Below, one piece after another: positions 45,187 to 56,215 of a stretch of 64,000 nt of DNA; within the stretch, counting starts at the first letter, position 1; each line of letters opens with the position of its first letter. The stretch is taken from assembly GCA_963722495.1 (NCBI GenBank), contig CAVRND010000005.1, forward strand, positions 62,001 through 126,000, read 5' to 3'. The notes under the pieces are model-generated. The model was given only the letters and a program-made list of their open reading frames with translations, was not told the DNA's origin and made no database searches. This stretch comes from Hyphomicrobium_A sp963722495 (GTDB taxonomy: Bacteria; Pseudomonadota; Alphaproteobacteria; Rhizobiales; Hyphomicrobiaceae). The position numbers were made by a program, and so were the translations under genes.

Positions 45187-48100
45187 CTACTCGGCCGGAT
45201 GCGCGACGGCCGGCGGGGCCGGTTCGCCGTCGGGCTTGCGGCGCTTGAAGAGGTCTCCAAGCCAGCGTGTCGTGACGTAGAACACCGGCGTGAAGATGAG
45301 GCCGAAGAAGGTGACGCCGATCATGCCGGCGAACACGGCCGTACCCAGCGCCTGACGCAACTCGGCGCCGGCGCCGACCGCCCACACCAGCGGCACGACG
45401 CCCAGAATGAAGGCCAGCGACGTCATCAGGATGGGCCGCATGCGCAGGCGTGCCGCTTCCGTCGCCGCCTCGAACTTGCTGCGTCCGCCTTCCTCCAGCT
45501 GCGCGGCGAACTCGACGATCAGAATGGCGTTCTTCGCCGCCAGGCCTATGAGCACGATGAAGCCGACCTGCGTGAGGATGTTGTTGTCCATGCCGCGCAT
45601 GACGACGCCGGTGATCGACGCGATGAGGCTCATCGGCACGATGAGGATGACCGCCAGCGGCAGCGTCAGGCTCTCGAACTGCGCGGCCAGCACGAGGAAG
45701 ACGAACACGACGCCGAGCGCGAACGCGAACGCCGCGGTATTGCCGGCGTGGATCTGCTGGTAGGCGAGTTCGGTCCATTCGTAGCTGAAGCCTTGCGGCA
45801 GCGTCTCGGCCGCCAGCTTCTCCATCAGATCGATCGCCTGACCTTGCGAGTAGCCGGGCGCAGCCGAGCCGTCGAGCTCGGCCGCCGGATAGAGATTGTA
45901 GCGCGGGACGCGCGAGGGGGCCGAGATGTCGCGTACGGTCGTGAACGACCCGAGCGGCACCGTATCGCCGGAGGAATTGCGCACGCGGAGCTTGAGGATG
46001 TCTTTGTTGTCGACGCGGAAGGCGCTGTCGGCCTGCGCCGTCACGCGGAAGGTGCGCCCGAGCAAATTGAAGTCGTTGACGTAAGCCGAGCCGAGATAGG
46101 TCTGCAGCGCTGTGAACACGTCCGTCACGTTGATGCCCAGCATCTGCGCCTTGACGCGATCGATATCGAGATAGAGCTGCGGCGTCGAGTTCTCGAACAT
46201 CGAGAACACCTGCTGCAGGCCGGGTGTCTGGTTGGCCTTTGCCATCATCGCGCCGACCACCTGCTGCAGCGCGGCCGGGCCCGCGCTCCGCGCGGTCCTG
46301 AACCATCATGCGGAAACCGCCGGCGCTGCCGATGCCGCGCACCGGAGGCGGCGCGACGACGAAGATCTGCGCGTCTTGAATGGTCGAGAACTTGGCGAAC
46401 AAAGCCTGTCTGGATCGCCTGCGCCGATTGCTTGGGATCCTTCGCGCGCTCCTCGAAATGCTTCAGCACGACGAAGACGGCGCCGGCATTCGGCGCGTTG
46501 GTGCGCGTGGCGCCGGAAAAGCCGACGAGGTTCACGGCGTGCGCGACGCCGGGCGTCTGGAGCGCCAGCTCGACCACCCGGCGGTTGACTTCGTCGGTTC
46601 GCGCCAGCGATGCGGCAGGTGGCAACTGCGTAACGGTAATGAGATAGCCGCCGTCGACCGCCGGAATGAAGCCGATCGGGGTCTTGCGGAACTCGTTCAT
46701 GCCGAAGGCGATGACGCCGGCATAGATGAGCAGCATGACCACGGCGATGCGCACGATGCGCCCGACGAACCAGGCATACCCATGCGAGAGCTTGTCGAAG
46801 CTCCAATTGAAGACGCGGAAGAAGGCTTCCAGCGGCCACATGTACCAAGCCGTGCTGTGGCTTTCGCTATGCGGCTTGAGCAGCATTGCGCACAAGCGCC
46901 GGCGACAGCGTCAGCGACACGATGAGCGAGATGATGGTGGCGCCGGCGATGGTCAGCGCGAACTGCCGGTAGAACTGCCCGGAAATGCCGGTGATGAACG
47001 CCGACGGCACGAACACTGCCGTCAGCACGAGCGCGATGGCAACGAGCGCCCCGCCGACCTCTTCCATGGTGCGGTAGGCAGCTTCGCGCGGGCTCAGCCC
47101 CTTGGCCATGTTGCGCTCGACGTTCTCGACGACGACGATGGCGTCGTCGACGACGATACCGATCGCCAGCACAAGGCCGAACAGCGACAGGTTGTTCAGG
47201 GAGAAGCCGAAGGCGGCGAGCAGGAAGAACGTGCCGATGAGCGACACAGGGATCGCCACGATCGGAATGATGGCGGCGCGCCATGTCTGCAGGAACAGGA
47301 TAACCACCAACACGACGAGGACCACCGCCTCGAAGATCGTGGTGACCACCGCGTCGACCGACTGCTGGATGAAGTCGGTCGGGTTGTAAATGATGTCGTA
47401 CTTGAGTCCGGCCGGAAAACTCTTCGAGAGCTCGGCCATCGTCTCCTTGATCTTCTCTGCTGTATCGATCGCATTCGAGCCCGGCAGCTGGAAGATGCCG
47501 AGACCGGTCGCAGGGTATTTGTCGAGATAGGAGTTCACGCCGTAGTCGAGTGCGGCAAGTTCAACGCGCGCGACATCCTTCAGCCGCACCACAGAAGTCG
47601 TTGCTTTGCTTGACGACGATGTTGCCGAATTCATCGGGATCGGCGAGACGGCCCAGCGTTTGCACCGAGATCTGGAACGCGCCCGGTTGTTCAACTGGGG
47701 GCTGGTTCAGAATGCCCGCGGCGACCTGCACGTTCTGCCGCTGCAGCGCAGTGGTCACGTCATTCGCGGTCAGCCCGAGCGACTGCAGGCGGTCGGGATC
47801 GAGCCAAACGCGCATCGAGTAGTCGCGGCTGCCGAACACCGTGATCGAGCCGACGCCCTGGATGCGGCTCAGCACGTCGACGACGTTGACGCTGGCGTAG
47901 TTGGAGATGAACAGGTGTCGCGAGATTGATCCGGCGAGTACAAATGCACGACCATCATCAGGTCGGGCGATGCCTTCGCGACCGTCACGCCGATGTTGCG
48001 CACATCAGCGGGCAGTCGCGGCTGCGCGATCGCCACGCGATTTTGCACCTGCACCTGCGCCGTATCGAGATTGGTGCCGAGATCGAACGTCACCGAGATC

Positions 48101-48372
48101 GAGAACCGACCGTCAACGGTCGAGTTCGACGAGATGTAGAGCATACGCTCGACGCCGTTGATCTGCTGCTCGAGCGGCGCAACAACGGTCGAGGCCACGA
48201 CCTCCGCGCTGGCGCCCGGATACTGTCCGGTGACGTTGACGACCGGCGGCGCGATATCGGGATACTGCGCGATCGGCAAGCGGGTCACCGCCACGGCGCC
48301 GATGATCACGAAAACGATCGAGATGACCGCGGCAAAGATCGGCCGGTCGATGAAGAAATGCGACAGTCGCAT
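45187..48372 (-). CDS. RND multidrug efflux permease, HAE1/AcrB family (frame broken)
   Basis: Inner-membrane proton-driven trimeric pump of about 1060 residues. Blocks: SHFFIDRPIFAAVISIVFVI, LPIAQYPDIAPPVVNVTGQY, SRDYSMRVWLDPDRLQSLGL, FLQTWRAAIIPIVAIPVSLI, GLVLAIGIVVDDAIVVVENV (proton-relay Asp pair), GFIVLIGLAAKNAILIVEFA. Breaks near 47925, 47600, 46890, 46400 and 46290. Starts nine bases after the adaptor gene. No outer-membrane channel gene adjoins it; an external TolC-type protein is presumably used. Confidence 0.92.
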
Positions 48373-48381
48373 CGCGCTCTC

Positions 48382-49563
48382 TTAGTTGGTGCGAATGGAA
48401 GAGGTATCGCGAACGCCGCCGGTTTCGGCTGCGGCCTGCTCCGGCGTCACCTTGGCGCCCGGACGCACGCGCATCAGGCCGTTGACGATGACCGTGTCGT
48501 CGGCCTTGAGGCCGTTGACGACGCGCAGACCATCGACGAGCTGCCCGAGCGTGACGTACTTCGGCGTCGCCACGTTATCGGCGTCGAGCACGTAGACGAA
48601 CTTGCGCACCTGCTCGGTGCCGATGGCCGTATCGGGAACCAGCATCGCTTCGGCCGGCGCCGAGGTGGCGATCTGGATGCGCCCGAACATGCCAGGCGTC
48701 AGGCGCCCGTCGGCGTTGGCGAACTGCGCGCGGCCGCGGATGGTGCCGGACGAGCGGTCGATGGCGTTGTCGACGAAGTCGATCTTGCCCTCGTGGGTGT
48801 AGGCGTCCTCGTCGATCAGCTTCAGTCGTACCGGCAGCGTCATGCCGCGGTCGGCAGCGCTCGATGAGCTCGCCATGCGGAGATAGCGAAGGTACGAGGC
48901 CTCATCCATGGTGAACTCGAAGCGGATGGGATCGATCGAGGCGATGGTGGCGAGCAGCGTCGACCCGGTTGCGCCGCCGGACACGAGATTGCCGATGGAC
49001 ACGCGGCGGTCGCCGATGCGGCCCGAGATCGGCGCCGTCAATTCCGTAAAGCTGAGATCGAGCTCCGCCTGCTTCACGGCGGCCTCCTGAGCCGTCACGG
49101 AAGCGGCGGCCACGCGCGAGGCCTGCAGGCGTTGGTCGAGCGCCTGTTGCGTGATGGTGGTGCCGGTCCTCAGGCTCTCGCCGCGCTTCAAATCGCTTTC
49201 GGCGAAGGCGAGATTGGCCTTCGCCTGCACGACGGCTGCTTTGGCCTGATCGAGCGCAGCTTGGAACGGCCGCGGATCGATGAGGAACAGCGGATCGCCT
49301 TCTTTGACCAGCTGGCCGTCCTTGAACTAGATTTTCTCAAGGTATCCCGAGACCCGCGCCCGCATCTCGACGTAGTCGAAGGCGATGAAGCGGCCGACGT
49401 ACTCGTCGCGATCCGTCACCAGCTTTTTCGTCGGCTTGGCGACGGTGACCGTCGGCGGCGGTGGCGCAGCCTGGGCCTGCGTCTTCTGTTCGCCGCAGCC
49501 CGCGAGCAGGGCGGCGATCAGAGACACAGGGATAGCGATGCGGGAGAGCGTGAGGCTGGGCAT
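48382..49563 (-). CDS. RND efflux periplasmic adaptor lipoprotein, with in-frame amber codon
   Basis: Membrane-fusion protein of the pump, 393 codons. Lipobox LLAGCGEQ, then TVTVAKPTKKLVTDRDEYVG and VEMRARVSGYLEKI, followed by TAG at codon 79 (49327-49329). The same frame continues past it with FKDGQLVKEGDPLFLIDPRP, barrel-sandwich and hairpin regions, and the C-terminus GLKADDTVIVNGLMRVRPGA. Relatives usually have Gln or His at the amber position, so a single C-to-T change (CAG to TAG) would explain it. Either a true nonsense mutation that disables the pump or a base-call error. Confidence 0.88.
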
Positions 49564-49585
49564 AGGATCCGTTCGATATGGCTGT

Positions 49586-49605
49586 GGGAGCGCTCTCGCG
49601 CTCCC
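49586..49605. terminator. Hairpin between azoreductase and adaptor genes
   Basis: GGGAGCGC pairs with GCGCTCCC around TCTC. It follows the azoR end in the direction of transcription and may terminate it; no T-run. The flank CTCCCGAAGTT recurs at 60407. Confidence 0.5.
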
Positions 49606-49639
49606 GAAGTTAGGTCAGACGTCAGTCTCAATCATCGTA

Positions 49640-50282
49640 TCATGCGGCCGCGAGGACGCCGGCGACAGGGCCAGCTCGCCGCATGGCTGCATCGATCGAG
49701 CGCTCGGCAATCTCCGGACCTAACCCCAGACCTTCGGCGACGATCGACTGAACGTCAGTGATGCCGATGAAGGCGAGAACCGAGCGCAGATAGCTTTCAT
49801 CGTGCTCTGCCGCCCGAAGAGGGCCAACCGAATAGATGCTGCCTCGCGTGAGGACGAGAATGGCGCGCCGGTTCCGGACGAGCCCCTGCGTGCCGTTCTG
49901 AGTGTAGCGGAACGTGCGATCCGGGCGGACGACATGATCGACCCACGCCTTCAGCGTCGAGGGAATGCCGAAGTTAATCATAGCCGCAGCGATGACGATG
50001 GCATCGGCATTGAAGAGTTCATCGATAAGGACGTCTGAACGCTCCAGCAGCTCGCGCTGGCGATCCGTGCGCGCACCGGCCACCGACCGCGTGGCAATGG
50101 CGAAATCCTCGTCGATATGCGCAAGGGGGTTGCGGGCGAGGTCGCAAATCGTGACGGTGGCTTCCGGGTACACTTGGCGAAGCTCACGCAAGCACGCGCA
50201 TGGCCACTAAACTGGAGTACGACGTGTCGCGCCGGGGGCTGCTCGTCAGACAGAGGATGTTGCGGGTGGCGCCATCCTGCAC
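49640..50282 (-). CDS. azoR: FMN-dependent NADH-azoreductase (frame broken)
   Basis: Flavodoxin-fold quinone/azo reductase, about 213 residues. The N-terminus NILCLTSSPRRDTSYSSLVA is in one frame, and ELRQVYPEATVTICDLARNP, VIAAAMINFGIPSTLKAWVD, HVVRPDRTFRYTQNGTQGLV in another, break near 50195. The start is uncertain; GTG at 50282 is a candidate. Divergent from a TetR-type regulator, with repeated operator-like sites between them. Confidence 0.88.
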
Positions 50283-50395
50283 AAGACCGTCCTTGTGCAC
50301 GGCGTCCAAGTGAACGGTACTTGTTGGCTGCATGGGTGCGCTCGCGAGTTTGGTGCAGTGCGAAACGAGGGGCATGACATCGTCTGCACTGTATG

Positions 50396-50437
50396 TTACT
50401 GACCGGTAACTCAGCGCTGGTATACTGACCGGTCACA
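50396..50437. promoter_or_regulatory. Putative TetR operator pair
   Basis: TACTGACCGGT occurs at 50397-50407 and again at 50423-50433, 26 bases apart. The second site contains the perfect palindrome TGACCGGTCA (50426-50435). Position between divergent azoR and tetR-type genes is that of a shared operator. Confidence 0.65.
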
Positions 50438-50454
50438 CCCTATGTCAAGAGGCC

Positions 50455-51059
50455 ATGGTAAGAACTATTAACCCGCATGCAGAGGCCCCTCAGGCCCCAC
50501 CGCGCGAGCGCATTCTCACTGCCGCGCGGGACGCTTTTCTATCGTCACGGCATAAGAGCCGTAGGGGTCGAGGCTATCGCGGATGCCGCGGCCACGAACA
50601 AAATGACGCTTTATCGCCATTTCGGTTCCAAGGATGAGCTGATCTCGGCATATCTCACGCCAGCTCGCCAAGGAAGGCGATGAAGTGTGGGAGGCTCTGG
50701 CGCGCGATCATCCCGGCGACCCGACCGCACAGCTCGATGGGTGGGTGCTCTACTGCGAGAAAGTGCTGACCGACGGTGGCGAGCGTGGCTGCGCCATTGC
50801 CAACGCCGCCGTTGAGATGCGCGAGCTGAACCATCCGGCGCGACAGATCATCGACGACTACAAGACCCGCAAGCGCAACCGCATGGTCAACTTGTTCCGC
50901 GAAGCCGGTTACGCGGAGCCCGATCAGCTGGCCGACGAGCTGTTCCTGTTGTTCGAGGGCGCCCGCATCTCGATCCAGTGTTGCTCCAGCGGACCGGCGC
51001 AACGCGTCGTGCGCATGCTGCGCTCGCTCCTGGCCGAGCACGCGCCCAAGCCCAACTGA
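50455..51059 (+). CDS. TetR/AcrR-family transcriptional regulator (frame broken)
   Basis: About 200 residues. The N-terminal HTH is spread over two frames: PRERILTAARDAF, then YRHGIRAVGVEAIADAAATN, KMTLYRHFGSKDELI; the ligand domain continues in a third segment (VWEALARDHPGDPTAQLDGW, GERGCAIANAAVEM). Breaks near 50535 and 50665. Likely represses itself and the divergent azoreductase. Confidence 0.88.
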
Positions 51060-51114
51060 TCAAATGCCGACACTCTCCAAAGGGAAGCTGCGGCAGCTGA
51101 CCCGCACTGCGGCG

Positions 51115-51505
51115 TTATAGATCGCCTTCCAAGAATTGCGCCCGGCCAAGGCCGAACGACCAATCCTCGTCGGTGTTCTCGATCACCGAGACCATCACAT
51201 CCGACGGCGCGATCCCGCAGCTCGTCTGCAGCTCCTCGGTCAAGCAACCGATAGAATGTCTGCTTGGCCTCTTTTCCGCGCGGCCGCGAAATAACCTGCA
51301 CGACGACGACCTTGTCGGTGCGCGGGATGCCGAGACCCGTATCTTCCACGACCATGCGCGAAGGCTTGTACTCATTGACGATCTGGTAGCGGTCGCGTTC
51401 GGGCACTTTGAACGCGGCGAGCATGGCGCGGTGTGCGGCGTCGAGCATCGTCTTAAGCTCGGCGTCGGTGCGGCCTTCCAGAACGTTGAAATAAAGCAGC
51501 GGCAT
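51115..51505 (-). CDS. Tautomerase family protein (frame broken)
   Basis: About 129 residues beginning with the catalytic-type Pro after Met (MPLLYFNVLEGRTDAELKTM). It continues KVPERDRYQIVNEYKPSRMV and, after a break near 51240, LTEELQTSCGIAPSDVMVSV, ENTDEDWSFGLGRAQFLEGD. This is the longer 4-oxalocrotonate-tautomerase-like form. Substrate unknown. Confidence 0.8.
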
Positions 51506-51860
51506 TGCTGATCACCAGGGCGACTTTGCTGAAAGCCGCCCTGTGTACGCCGCCGCCCGCGCGCGAACAACCCTACCTTGCAGCGCAGGTCAGCGGAGAC
51601 CTGCGGCGATCGTCTCGGGCGACGGCAGTGAAGGGCTGTATGGCTCGTCGGGGTTCAACGCTTTCAACCGTCCATATGCTGGCGCCACTCGTCATGGCGA
51701 ACTGCATGTAGAAGTAGGGCAGAAGGAAAAGAGGCATTTTCGTTCTCCATCTCCGTTTCGACGGATAACCGGTCGCCACGCGTACGGCGTTCCGAGCGGT
51801 CCCTTGCGGAACACAAGACAATACACATCCGGCCGTCCACCGCCTGCACAGCGATAATGC
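51506..51860. other. Gap without a convincing gene
   Basis: 355 bases. A leftward frame (51573-51821) gives MPLFLLPYFYMQFAMTSGAS, hydrophobic but with no family resemblance. No RNA or repeat recognised. Confidence 0.35.
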
Positions 51861-53199
51861 TTACTGCTGAAGGCGTGGCGAAGCGTTGCCGGTGCCGCGC
51901 CCCGCCGCCCGCAGGCGTCACACGCCAGATCGTGTTGCCGACGTCGTCGGCGACGAGCAACGCGCCGGCCTTGTCGATCGCAACGCCGACGGGACGTCCT
52001 TGGGCCTCGCCATCGGCATTGACGAAGCCCGTCAACACATCGAGCGGTTGTCCCGAAGGCTTGCCGCCGGAGAACGGCACGTAAATCACCTTGTAGCCGC
52101 TCATGGCTCGCGGTTCCACGAGCCGTGCAAGCCGACGAAGGCGCCACCGCGATACTGCTGCGGCAGCAGTGCTGCCTCGTTGAATGTGAGTCCCAGCGCC
52201 GCAACGTGCGCGCCGAGGCCGTAGTCGGGCTTGATCGCCTTGGCGACGAGATCGGGCTGCTGCTCCTTCACGCGCTCATCGACGTTCTGGCCCCAATAGC
52301 TGTATGGCCAGCCATAGAACGCGCCGTCCTTCACGCTCGTCAGATAATCCGGCACGAGGTCGTTGCCGAGTCTCGTCGCGCTCGTTGACGACGGTCCACA
52401 GCACGTTTGTCGTCGGCTCCCACGCAAGACCGTTGGGATTGCGCAGGCCGGATGCGAACAGGCGCATCTTGCCGGTTTCCAGATCGAGCTCGTGGATCGC
52501 GGCGCGATCCTTTTCCTTGTCGATGCCGTTCTCGCCGACGTTGCTGTTCGATCCGACGGTCACATAGAGCTTCTTGCCGTCCTTGCTGGCGAGAATGTTC
52601 TTTGTCCAGTGGTGATTGAGCGGCCCGCCGGGCAGATCGACAGCCTTGACGCCCGGTTCCGTGATCTCGGTCTGACCGTCCTTGTAGGGGAAACGCATCA
52701 CGGCATCGGCGTTCGCGACGTAGAAGTTGTCGCCGACCAGCGCCATGCCGAACGGCGAATGGAGATCCTCGAGAAAGACCTTGTTGACCTCGGCAACGCC
52801 ATCGCCGTCCGCATCGCGCAGCAAACGAATGCGATTGGCGCTTTGCGCCGCACCCGTTGCGCGCCGCATCGCGAGCTTCATAAACCAAGCCTTGATGCCG
52901 GTCTCTGCCGGCTTCGGCGGCGCATTGGTCTCAGCGACGAGAACATCGCCATTGGGAAGCGTGTAAATCCAGCGCGGGTGGTCGAGGCCCGTGGCGAATG
53001 CCGTCACGTTCAGCCCAATCGCGGCGCTTGGCTTGCCGCCTTCAGGCCAGCTTTTGGCCGGTGCGATGTTGACGGTCGGCAGCAACGAACTGTTGGGTTT
53101 CGGCAGCTTCGGATCCGGGCCGACCCCGGGAAGCTCCTGAGCGTAAACCAAGCCGCTTACGGCCAACGATGCGGCGAGAACCGCGAATGCTGTGCGCAT
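51861..53199 (-). CDS. L-sorbosone dehydrogenase-family (PQQ-dependent sugar dehydrogenase-like) protein (frame broken)
   Basis: Periplasmic beta-propeller oxidoreductase, about 445 residues. Signal peptide (MRTAFAVLAASLAVSGLVYA), then GLDHPRWIYTLPNGDVLVAE, NRIRLLRDADGDGVAEVNKV, HSPFGMALVGDNFYVANADA, GGPLNHHWTKNILASKDGKK, LYVTVGSNSNVGENGIDKEK, FASGLRNPNGLAWEP, later FYGWPYSYWG and VDKAGALLVADDVGNTIWRV-like end. Breaks near 52375, 52115 and 51890. The start is ATG at 53199 at the signal peptide. Confidence 0.85.
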
Positions 53200-53454
53200 G
53201 GGGATGTCTCTCGATATGCGATTATGACAGCGCCCTCGAACCGAACGGGGCATAACTCGTTCAGTCAAACACGCGCCAAGGAAGGCTGGTTCCGGCGGTG
53301 AGGCGCCGCAGCCCAAGCTTTCAGGCCTGCGCCGGGTTGCGGTCGCGCGACCACGCCGCTACGTGCGATCACCGTTGTTTAGCCAAATGAGCTAGCGCAT
53401 ATAATTGCCGTTGTTCGCGTTCATCTCAGACTTGAGGCCGCACGGGAGCCTTGG

Positions 53455-53628
53455 ATGACGAAAGACCAGGTCGAGAAAGCGCTGAGCGAGATGGAGCGGC
53501 TACGCGAGGCATCGCGATTAGCCGACGATGTCGATGAGCAGCGGCAATATGCCAACGACTATCATCGACTGTGGCGCGCTGTGCGCCCGTACGTGGAAGG
53601 CGAGAAGCCTTACACCGAAAGCAAATGA
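53455..53628 (+). CDS. Small acidic helical protein, 57 residues
   Basis: Reads MTKDQVEKALSEMERLREAS, RLADDVDEQRQYANDYHRLW, RAVRPYVEGEKPYTESK. Highly charged, probably one or two helices. ATG with GGGAGCC upstream, strong coding-type codon choice, clean stop at 53626. No family recognised; too short for many gene callers. Confidence 0.6.
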   Translation: MTKDQVEKALSEMERLREASRLADDVDEQRQYANDYHRLWRAVRPYVEGEKPYTESK

Positions 53629-53676
53629 AATGCCGCCGGCGTAAGGCTTGCCTAGTCGCGACTTCTCCAGTCGCGA

Positions 53677-53934
53677 CTATGGAGTGGTGCGAGAACGCAT
53701 TGCGCCCACGATCCACAGGAGGATCACAGCTCCGCCCGTCGCCGAGGCGATCGTGGCGAGGTTGAAACCCTCATTGTAGCTGAAGCCGAGCAGCCGTCCG
53801 AACACGAAGCCGCCGAGCAGCGCGCCGATGACGCCGACGACGAGGTTGGTGACAAGGCCGTGCTCCCGGCCGGCAATCTGCTCGGCGAGCCAGCCGGCAA
53901 TGAGCCCGACAAAAATCCAAGCGAAAAATCCCAT
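53677..53934 (-). CDS. GlsB/YeaQ/YmgE family stress-response membrane protein
   Basis: 85 residues with three membrane helices: GFFAWIFVGLIAGWLAEQIA, LVTNLVVGVIGALLGGFVFG, TASATGGAVILLWIVGA-like end. Glycine-rich helices are the family signature (transglycosylase-associated protein domain). Strong AGAGGAG site before the ATG. Usually induced by general stress; no sigma-factor site was identified here. Confidence 0.92.
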   Translation of the reverse strand: MGFFAWIFVGLIAGWLAEQIAGREHGLVTNLVVGVIGALLGGFVFGRLLGFSYNEGFNLATIASATGGAVILLWIVGAMRSRTTP

Positions 53935-54018
53935 GGCTTAACTCCTCTTTGAGAGCAAGCAACTCTCAGGGGCGCGATTTGGTTCAGCCGCGAATAGCAT
54001 CCACGCGTCTCGGAACAG

Positions 54019-54295
54019 ATGACCGACGCTCAGTTGGCGTGTACGGAACGGTTAAATCGGACAGACCAGCGCGAGCTGATCCTGAAGTCGGTGCGTCTTG
54101 GCCGGGAGGTTGATGTCGCCGACCTGGAGGTCGGCTGGAACGTGCCGGGCGACATCGAGCTGAGGGAGTTCCCCAGCGCAGGTGCTGTCGGAGGCGGATG
54201 AGCTAAGCGGCTGCCGCTATTTCATCGCCGACGATGAACTCGCCGTCGTCGATCCCGAGGAGGACAAGGTCGTCCTCCTCATCGACAAGAGCTAA
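54019..54295 (+). CDS. DUF1236-like small protein (frame broken)
   Basis: About 91 residues. QRELILKSVRLGREVDVADL, EVGWNVPGDIELREFP, then after a break near 54175 LSEADELSGCRYFIADDELA, VVDPEEDKVVLLIDKS. The YRYF-VxDDExVxVDP ending is typical of DUF1236. No signal peptide precedes it, so the 5' part may be incomplete. Confidence 0.65.
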
Positions 54296-54723
54296 GCGCG
54301 CTTGACGCTTTAGCGCAGCGAGCGCGGCGCGAGGCGCACGGCCCGGGTTTGCGGCGCAAGCACCTCGCGCCCCGTCAGACTCTCCGACAGTGTCGTGCAG
54401 AAGTTCTGCACTAAACACTTCGCCCACCAAGCAAAACCCAGAGTTTTCACATTCCAGAGCAGAGCCCGGAGTGAATAGAAAGGAGAATTGAATAAGTAGA
54501 AATCGAGAAGCCCACGCCGCATGCTGCCTGCCCCCGCACATTTTTGCCTCGTGACTAGGACTAATTGTCGAAGCGCCAAAGCGCGAGATCATCCGGATCG
54601 ATATCCTCTATTTCCTGCCGGTTCTGCACAGCATACCGGATTGGCGCGACTAGGGAGCCGCGGCGGACGCGCCACGTCGCCAATTAGACTTGGGTTGCCA
54701 CAAAAAACGCACTCGCCGCGGCA
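54296..54723. other. Gap without a convincing gene
   Basis: 430 bases. Frames on either strand lack family resemblance. A very short leftward frame (54561-54683) was considered and not called. No structured RNA recognised. Confidence 0.35.
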
Positions 54724-55765
54724 ATGCTCGGGATGATAGAACCAAATCGGGCGCCCAAGGCGCCGAGTGGCGCCGTACGCGCCGTTGGGGGTTGTTTGCG
54801 TATGTCGGTTGAGCCTGCGTATCCGCGCGCAGAACGCGCGCGCCTTGACACCGGCGCACGGAGCACGGCGCGGCCTGCCGAGCGAGCCGTCGGCGCGCTG
54901 CCCATCTTCTACATCAACCGCGATCGGGACCAGGATCGGCGCAAGTCGCTCGAGGAGCATCTCACAGTTGCCGGCATGCCCGGGGAGCGCATCGCTGCCG
55001 TCGAGGGATTGGCGGTTCCGGTCGACTTCAGGGACATGTTCTTCGAGGGCACGGCGCTGCATTCGCGGCTGAAGCCAGGCGAAGTCGGCTGCTACGCCAG
55101 CCACCTGAAGACAATGAAAATCATCGTCGAGCGAGATCTCGACTACGCCCTCATCCTCGAGGACGACGCCATTCTGCCGGCCGACTTCCAGACGATCATT
55201 GCTCAAGTGCTGGCGCGGCTGCCGCAGGGCTGGGATCTCGTGCACATCTGCAGAGGATGCCAACCGGGCGGTGAAGCCGGTGGCCGATCTCGACCACGGC
55301 CGCCGCATCGTGCGCTATTCGCGCGTACCTGAGACGACCACCGCCTATCTCGTCAGCCGGTCGGGAGCCAAGAAGTTCCTCAAGCCGATCAAGAGATATT
55401 GGCCGGTCGACACCGACTTCCGCCAGCCATGGCGGTTTGGGCTTGAGATCTACGGCGTCGACCCGTGCATCATCCGCCCCAACGGACGCTTTGTGTCGGC
55501 CATCCATGGCCTCGGCAACCACTCGCGCCTCCGCCGCGGGCTGCCGATCCCGTCGGCACATTGCTGGACCGGCAATCCGCTGCACACGCCTGAAGGCGTC
55601 GTCTTCAATCTCAAGAAGCTGGGGCCGACCGCTTGGGCGCTCTGCTCCCTCCACAACGCGATGCGGCGCATCGTTTCGATGCTGGGCTTGCGCCCCGTGC
55701 TGCGCCGGCTGCGTCTTGAGGGCCTTGGCACGCGCCTCGCCGGGAACCTCGCCGCCGGCAGATAA
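54724..55765 (+). CDS. Glycosyltransferase family 25 (LPS biosynthesis-type) protein (frame broken)
   Basis: About 345 residues. Family core: LPIFYINRDRDQDRRKSLEE, HLTVAGMPGERIAAVEG, KPGEVGCYASHLKTMKIIVE, DYALILEDDAILPADF (DDD-type metal site), TTAYLVSRSGAKKFLKPIKR, YWPVDTDFRQPWRFGLEIYG. Break near 55250. Likely adds galactose or a similar sugar to surface glycan. The true start may be 54802 or later, since the first 60 residues are not conserved-looking. Ends just before tRNA-Arg. Confidence 0.82.
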
Positions 55766-55842
55766 CGCGGCGAGCCGCCCGGGCACCCTCGCCATCGACG
55801 CGCGCTCCGTCGCCCATGCGGGTTCGCGGCGTGGATGGAAAT

Positions 55843-55919
55843 TGGCGATCCCGGCAGGATTTGAACCTGCGACCCTCTGCTTAGAAGGCAGATGCTCTAT
55901 CCAACTGAGCTACGGGATC
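55843..55919 (-). tRNA. tRNA-Arg (UCU anticodon), copy 1
   Basis: Full cloverleaf on the minus strand: acceptor GATCCCG/CGGGATC, D arm GCTC...GAGC, anticodon loop CTTCTAA (TCT), T arm GCAGG/CCTGC, discriminator G and encoded CCA (55843-55845). Identical to copy 2 at 61595-61671. Confidence 0.97.
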
Positions 55920-55947
55920 CAAGCCGACGCCTGAGCGGCGCGCCGGC

Positions 55948-55953
55948 ATTATA
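55948..55953 (-). promoter_or_regulatory. -10 element of tRNA-Arg copy 1
   Basis: TATAAT on the minus strand, 29 bases before the tRNA 5' end, within GGCATTATAG...CCAAATCA that is shared with the upstream region of copy 2. No clear -35 hexamer. Confidence 0.6.
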
Positions 55954-56215
55954 GCAGCCAAATCACCACCAGATCGTGCCGCGCCAGTGGCCTTCGGCCG
56001 AGCTGCCGCCACCGCGGCTGCGCCTGCGAAGGGTGTCCGTGCCAACGGGAGCGCGGGTTCCGATAGGCACTTTCAACGAGGAGGCCGAAAGACCGCGCCG
56101 GCCCCAAAATGGAGCGGTGTCCTGCCTTTCTTTTAACCGTCGCACCTAGCGGGAGCGGTCCCAGATAGGGCATTCTTCCCGAAAATAACAACCCAAAATT
56201 CCCGGGTGAACGCGA

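Noticed and set aside
45052..46647. 531-codon rightward open frame opposite the HAE1 pump
   Set aside because: His/Arg-rich antisense of RND permease; composition typical of shadow frames.
54561..54683. 40-codon leftward frame ending EDIDPDDLALWRFDN
   Set aside because: Looks protein-like but has only a TTG start directly after a stop, no ribosome site and no recognised relatives.
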